From Paraburkholderia fungorum (GTDB lineage Bacteria > Pseudomonadota > Gammaproteobacteria > Burkholderiales > Burkholderiaceae), in NCBI RefSeq assembly GCF_003610895.1, contig NZ_MCAS01000014.1, forward strand, positions 1 through 64,000: a stretch of DNA of 64,000 nucleotides, read 5' to 3'. How positions within the stretch are numbered: position 1 is the stretch's first letter; every line of letters starts with the position of its first letter. Positions 61,950 through 64,000 of this stretch are shown in pieces. The notes below the pieces were generated by a model. It was not told where the DNA came from. It saw only the letters and a program-made list of their open reading frames with translations, and did not search any database. The translations under genes were made by a program, and so were the position numbers.

Positions 61950-62921
61950 ATGAACATGAACAAACCGGTCAGCAAGGTCTTGGTGCTGGACGACTCTCCC
62001 ATGCATAAAGAGGCGCTGAAGCGTTTCTGCGACGAGCACAATCTGGTCGGCGTGAAAGTCGGCAAGAACCGCTTGCAGTCGGTGCTGCGTTCGAACATCG
62101 ATCTCGGCGCGGTGCTGTTTGCCGAAAGCTACGGCGGTTCAGTCGAAGCGAGCGCCGAGATTGCGATCAGGATCAACGCAGTGCGCCCCGAGTTGCCGAT
62201 CATCATTCGGCGCGATGACGATCCGAGCCTCGAGGGTTTGCCGGAGAGCTTGCGCCGCGTGGTCTGCGCGGCTTACGTCGCGCACGACATGGCGCCTTTG
62301 CGCAAGGTGATCGACGAATACATTTTCAGCCTGGATTATCCGAACGCGCTGGTGCGCGGCATCGCCGACATGACGCAGGCGATTCTCGGCGACGTGTTCA
62401 AGGACCTGAGCATCACCTGCGACACGCCCTATATCGTGCGCGACCGGATCATCTTCGGCGAGGTGTTCAGCCTGATTCCGCTGGAAAGCGCATGGTGCCG
62501 CGGCTACATGATGATGCAGGCGGAAGAGACACCGATTCTCGAATTGCTCGATCGCTTTCGGACCAGCGAAAGTGCGGAAGACGGCGAAGCAAACTTCCGC
62601 GATCTGAATGGCTTGCTCGGCGAAGTGACGAATCTGATCTGGGGTTCGTTCAAGAACCGCTATGTCGGTGACGCGCACGCGTGGCTGAGCAGCCAGGTGC
62701 AGGTGCCGTTGCTGGTGAATCACAAGCACAAGTACATCTCGTTCGGCACCGGCAATCCGCAGCTGTGTTTCATGTATTCGCTGACGGACCCGCGCTCGGG
62801 CCGTGCGGTCAAGCTGCACCAACGTTTCGTGTTCAGCCTGAGCTGGTCGCCGGAGGACTTCAGGGAAGTCACGGACGACGTCGGCGCCATGGTCGAAGCG
62901 GGTGAACTGGATCTGTTCTGA
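61950..62921 (+). CDS. Receiver-like protein fused to CheX-like domain, ELDLF tail
   Basis: The 323-residue product begins with a receiver-like domain (about 7-125; VLVLDDSPMHKEAL). The acidic pair is present, but the usual phospho-aspartate position is replaced (GAVLFAESYGG has Glu/Ser there), so it may not be phosphorylated. The C-terminal part (about 140-323) resembles a CheX-like domain (FRDLNGLLGEVTNLIWGSFKN). It ends GELDLF, matching the ELELF end of the preceding protein. AGGAGCACGAA sets the start. Confidence 0.72.
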   Translation: MNMNKPVSKVLVLDDSPMHKEALKRFCDEHNLVGVKVGKNRLQSVLRSNIDLGAVLFAESYGGSVEASAEIAIRINAVRPELPIIIRRDDDPSLEGLPESLRRVVCAAYVAHDMAPLRKVIDEYIFSLDYPNALVRGIADMTQAILGDVFKDLSITCDTPYIVRDRIIFGEVFSLIPLESAWCRGYMMMQAEETPILELLDRFRTSESAEDGEANFRDLNGLLGEVTNLIWGSFKNRYVGDAHAWLSSQVQVPLLVNHKHKYISFGTGNPQLCFMYSLTDPRSGRAVKLHQRFVFSLSWSPEDFREVTDDVGAMVEAGELDLF

Positions 62922-62941
62922 ATGTTGTCATAGGAAAAAAC

Positions 62942-63307
62942 ATGTCGAAAATTCTGGTGGTGGATGATTCGAGCACGGTGCGCGACGAAGTGGCCGGCTT
63001 TCTGAAGAAGAACGGTCTGGACGTCGACACGGCGGTGGACGGCAAGGACGGCCTCGCCAAACTGAAGGCGAGCCCCGGCATCAAGCTGGTGATCAGCGAC
63101 GTCAACATGCCGAACATGGACGGCCTGACGATGGTCGAGAAGATTCGCGGTGAACTCGCGAACACGACCGTCAACGTCATCATGCTGACGACCGAAAGCA
63201 GCCCGGCCATGAAGGAGCGCGGCAAGGCGGCCGGCGTGAAAGGCTGGATCGTCAAGCCGTTCAAGGGCGACGCCGTGCTGGAAACGTTCCGCAAGCTGGC
63301 TAGCTAG
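62942..63307 (+). CDS. CheY-like response regulator
   Basis: The 121-residue single receiver domain has all key residues: acidic pair in LVVDDSSTVRD, phospho-aspartate in LVISDVNMPNMDG, threonine in VIMLTTESS and lysine in GWIVKPFKGD. It is the last gene of the five-gene chemosensory-type operon and the likely phosphate acceptor of the CheA-like kinase. Its output partner is unknown; no flagellar gene is in the window. Confidence 0.93.
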   Translation: MSKILVVDDSSTVRDEVAGFLKKNGLDVDTAVDGKDGLAKLKASPGIKLVISDVNMPNMDGLTMVEKIRGELANTTVNVIMLTTESSPAMKERGKAAGVKGWIVKPFKGDAVLETFRKLAS

Positions 63308-63331
63308 GCGCTGTATGCGCCGGGAACCCGC

Positions 63332-63353
63332 CAAAGGTGAGGTTTTTCGGGAG
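63332..63353. repeat. Isolated rep-type iteron
   Basis: AAAGGTGAGGTTTTTCGGGA (from 63333), followed by G, is a near-perfect rep-proximal-type iteron in a 117-base gap after the CheY gene, about 16 kb from the end of the main array. It is in the orientation of the distal array. Confidence 0.8.
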
Positions 63354-63424
63354 CCCGGGCGCCGGTGATTTGCAAAGCATGATTCGCTATAACGGCGGCG
63401 GTTGAAACACGCTAGTCTGCGAGC

Positions 63425-64000
63425 ATGTGCCAATTGCTCGCCCTCAGCTGCGCGGAACCCACTGACGTCAGTTTCTCGCTGACGGGTTTTGCTGCTCGCG
63501 GCGGCCTCACCGACCATCATGTCGACGGCTGGGGCGTGGCGTTCTACGAGGATCGCGCCTGCCGCGTGTTCGTCGATGAAAAGCCGGCGTACCAGTCGCC
63601 GGTGGCCGAGTTTCTGAAGAGCTATCCGATCAAATCGCGCAATGTCGTCGCGCATATTCGCAAGGCGACGCAAGGCGGCGCTCGGGTGGAGAACTGCCAC
63701 CCGTTCATGCGTGAATTGCGCGGTCAGCAATGGGTGTTCGCGCACAACGGTGACCTTCAACCGCTCGATGAAGCAGCGCATGGGCCGTATACGCCGGTCG
63801 GCACGACCGATAGCGAAGCGGCGTTCTGCTTCATCATGAATCGCCTCTACGCGCATTTCGCCGTTCAAGCGGATGCCGATGCGAATGCTGACGCGGACGA
63901 CCTCGATGCCGTGTTCGGCGTCATCGAGCAGGCGACCCGCACGCTGAACCCGTATGGCATTTTCAACTTCGTGCTTTCGAACGGCACGGCACAATTCGCG
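63425..64000 (+). CDS. Class II glutamine amidotransferase (partial, cut by window end)
   Basis: The first 192 residues are visible. The N-terminal MCQLLAL gives the catalytic Cys2 after Met removal, followed by HHVDGWGVAFYED, VVAHIRKAT and FAHNGDL, all typical of YafJ/GAT-II Ntn-hydrolases. It would release ammonia from glutamine for an unknown acceptor. The gene continues beyond the window. Confidence 0.9.
   Translation, partial: MCQLLALSCAEPTDVSFSLTGFAARGGLTDHHVDGWGVAFYEDRACRVFVDEKPAYQSPVAEFLKSYPIKSRNVVAHIRKATQGGARVENCHPFMRELRGQQWVFAHNGDLQPLDEAAHGPYTPVGTTDSEAAFCFIMNRLYAHFAVQADADANADADDLDAVFGVIEQATRTLNPYGIFNFVLSNGTAQFA

Overview
The window reads as the replication-origin region of the second chromosome (chromid) of a Burkholderia/Paraburkholderia-type betaproteobacterium. 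The evidence is high GC content, a large hopanoid (hpn) gene set, the kbl-tdh pair, and a parA-parB/rep segregation and replication module with palindromic parS sites (core TTTATGCGCATAAA) and an iteron field. The genus assignment is an inference from gene content and style, not from a database search.

Layout. 1-4.8 kb: putrescine catabolism (PuuA-like ligase, divergent aldehyde dehydrogenase and class III aminotransferase). 5-12 kb: housekeeping and accessory genes (DapA-family lyase, lytic transglycosylase, Crp/Fnr regulator, Mpo1-like protein, RarD-type permease, EgtD, acylphosphatase). 12-28.5 kb: hopanoid biosynthesis and export. hpnA, hpnB-hpnC, ispH-hpnH, hpnM, hpnN-mlaA and hpnD-hpnE-shc-hpnG lie on both strands. 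Together they make squalene from FPP, cyclise it, add the adenosyl/ribosyl side chain and probably deliver hopanoids to the outer membrane. 28.6-33.5 kb: signalling (a response regulator/CheC-like/PAS-GGDEF operon and a hybrid histidine kinase). 33.7-41.8 kb: stress-like and metabolic genes, a 43-residue secreted peptide, an ECF sigma factor with an overlapping zinc-finger partner, a gluconate permease, an orphan substrate-binding protein and ArsC. Three canonical DnaA boxes at exactly 26-bp steps lie at 35.57-35.63 kb.

41.8-50.2 kb is the replicon core. It holds four parS palindromes, an (GCCGT)18(GCCAA)7 microsatellite between two of them, parA, parB, a shared terminator, a convergent Rep_3-type initiator gene, about 1.5 kb with some 19 direct iterons, a KfrA-like coiled-coil protein, and a tyrosine recombinase with a degenerate active site. 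Beyond it lie a small gene with a textbook LexA box and a regulator divergent from kbl-tdh. At 56.57-56.94 kb there is a second family of iteron-like repeats. It shares the GGTGAG half with the rep-proximal iterons but has a different second half and a strong 38-bp period. Single rep-type copies reappear at 57.1, 57.2 and 63.3 kb.

57.2-64 kb: an AlkD-like DNA glycosylase, then a five-gene chemosensory-derived system (membrane-bound CheA-like kinase, minimal MCP, CheX-like protein, REC-CheX protein, CheY) without CheW/CheR/CheB, and a truncated class II glutamine amidotransferase at the edge.

Most notable candidates: the two-family iteron system spread over about 17 kb around rep, the microsatellite inside the parS cluster, the regularly spaced DnaA-box cluster, the LexA-controlled unknown gene, and the membrane CheA-like operon whose two CheX-type proteins end in matching ELxLF tails.
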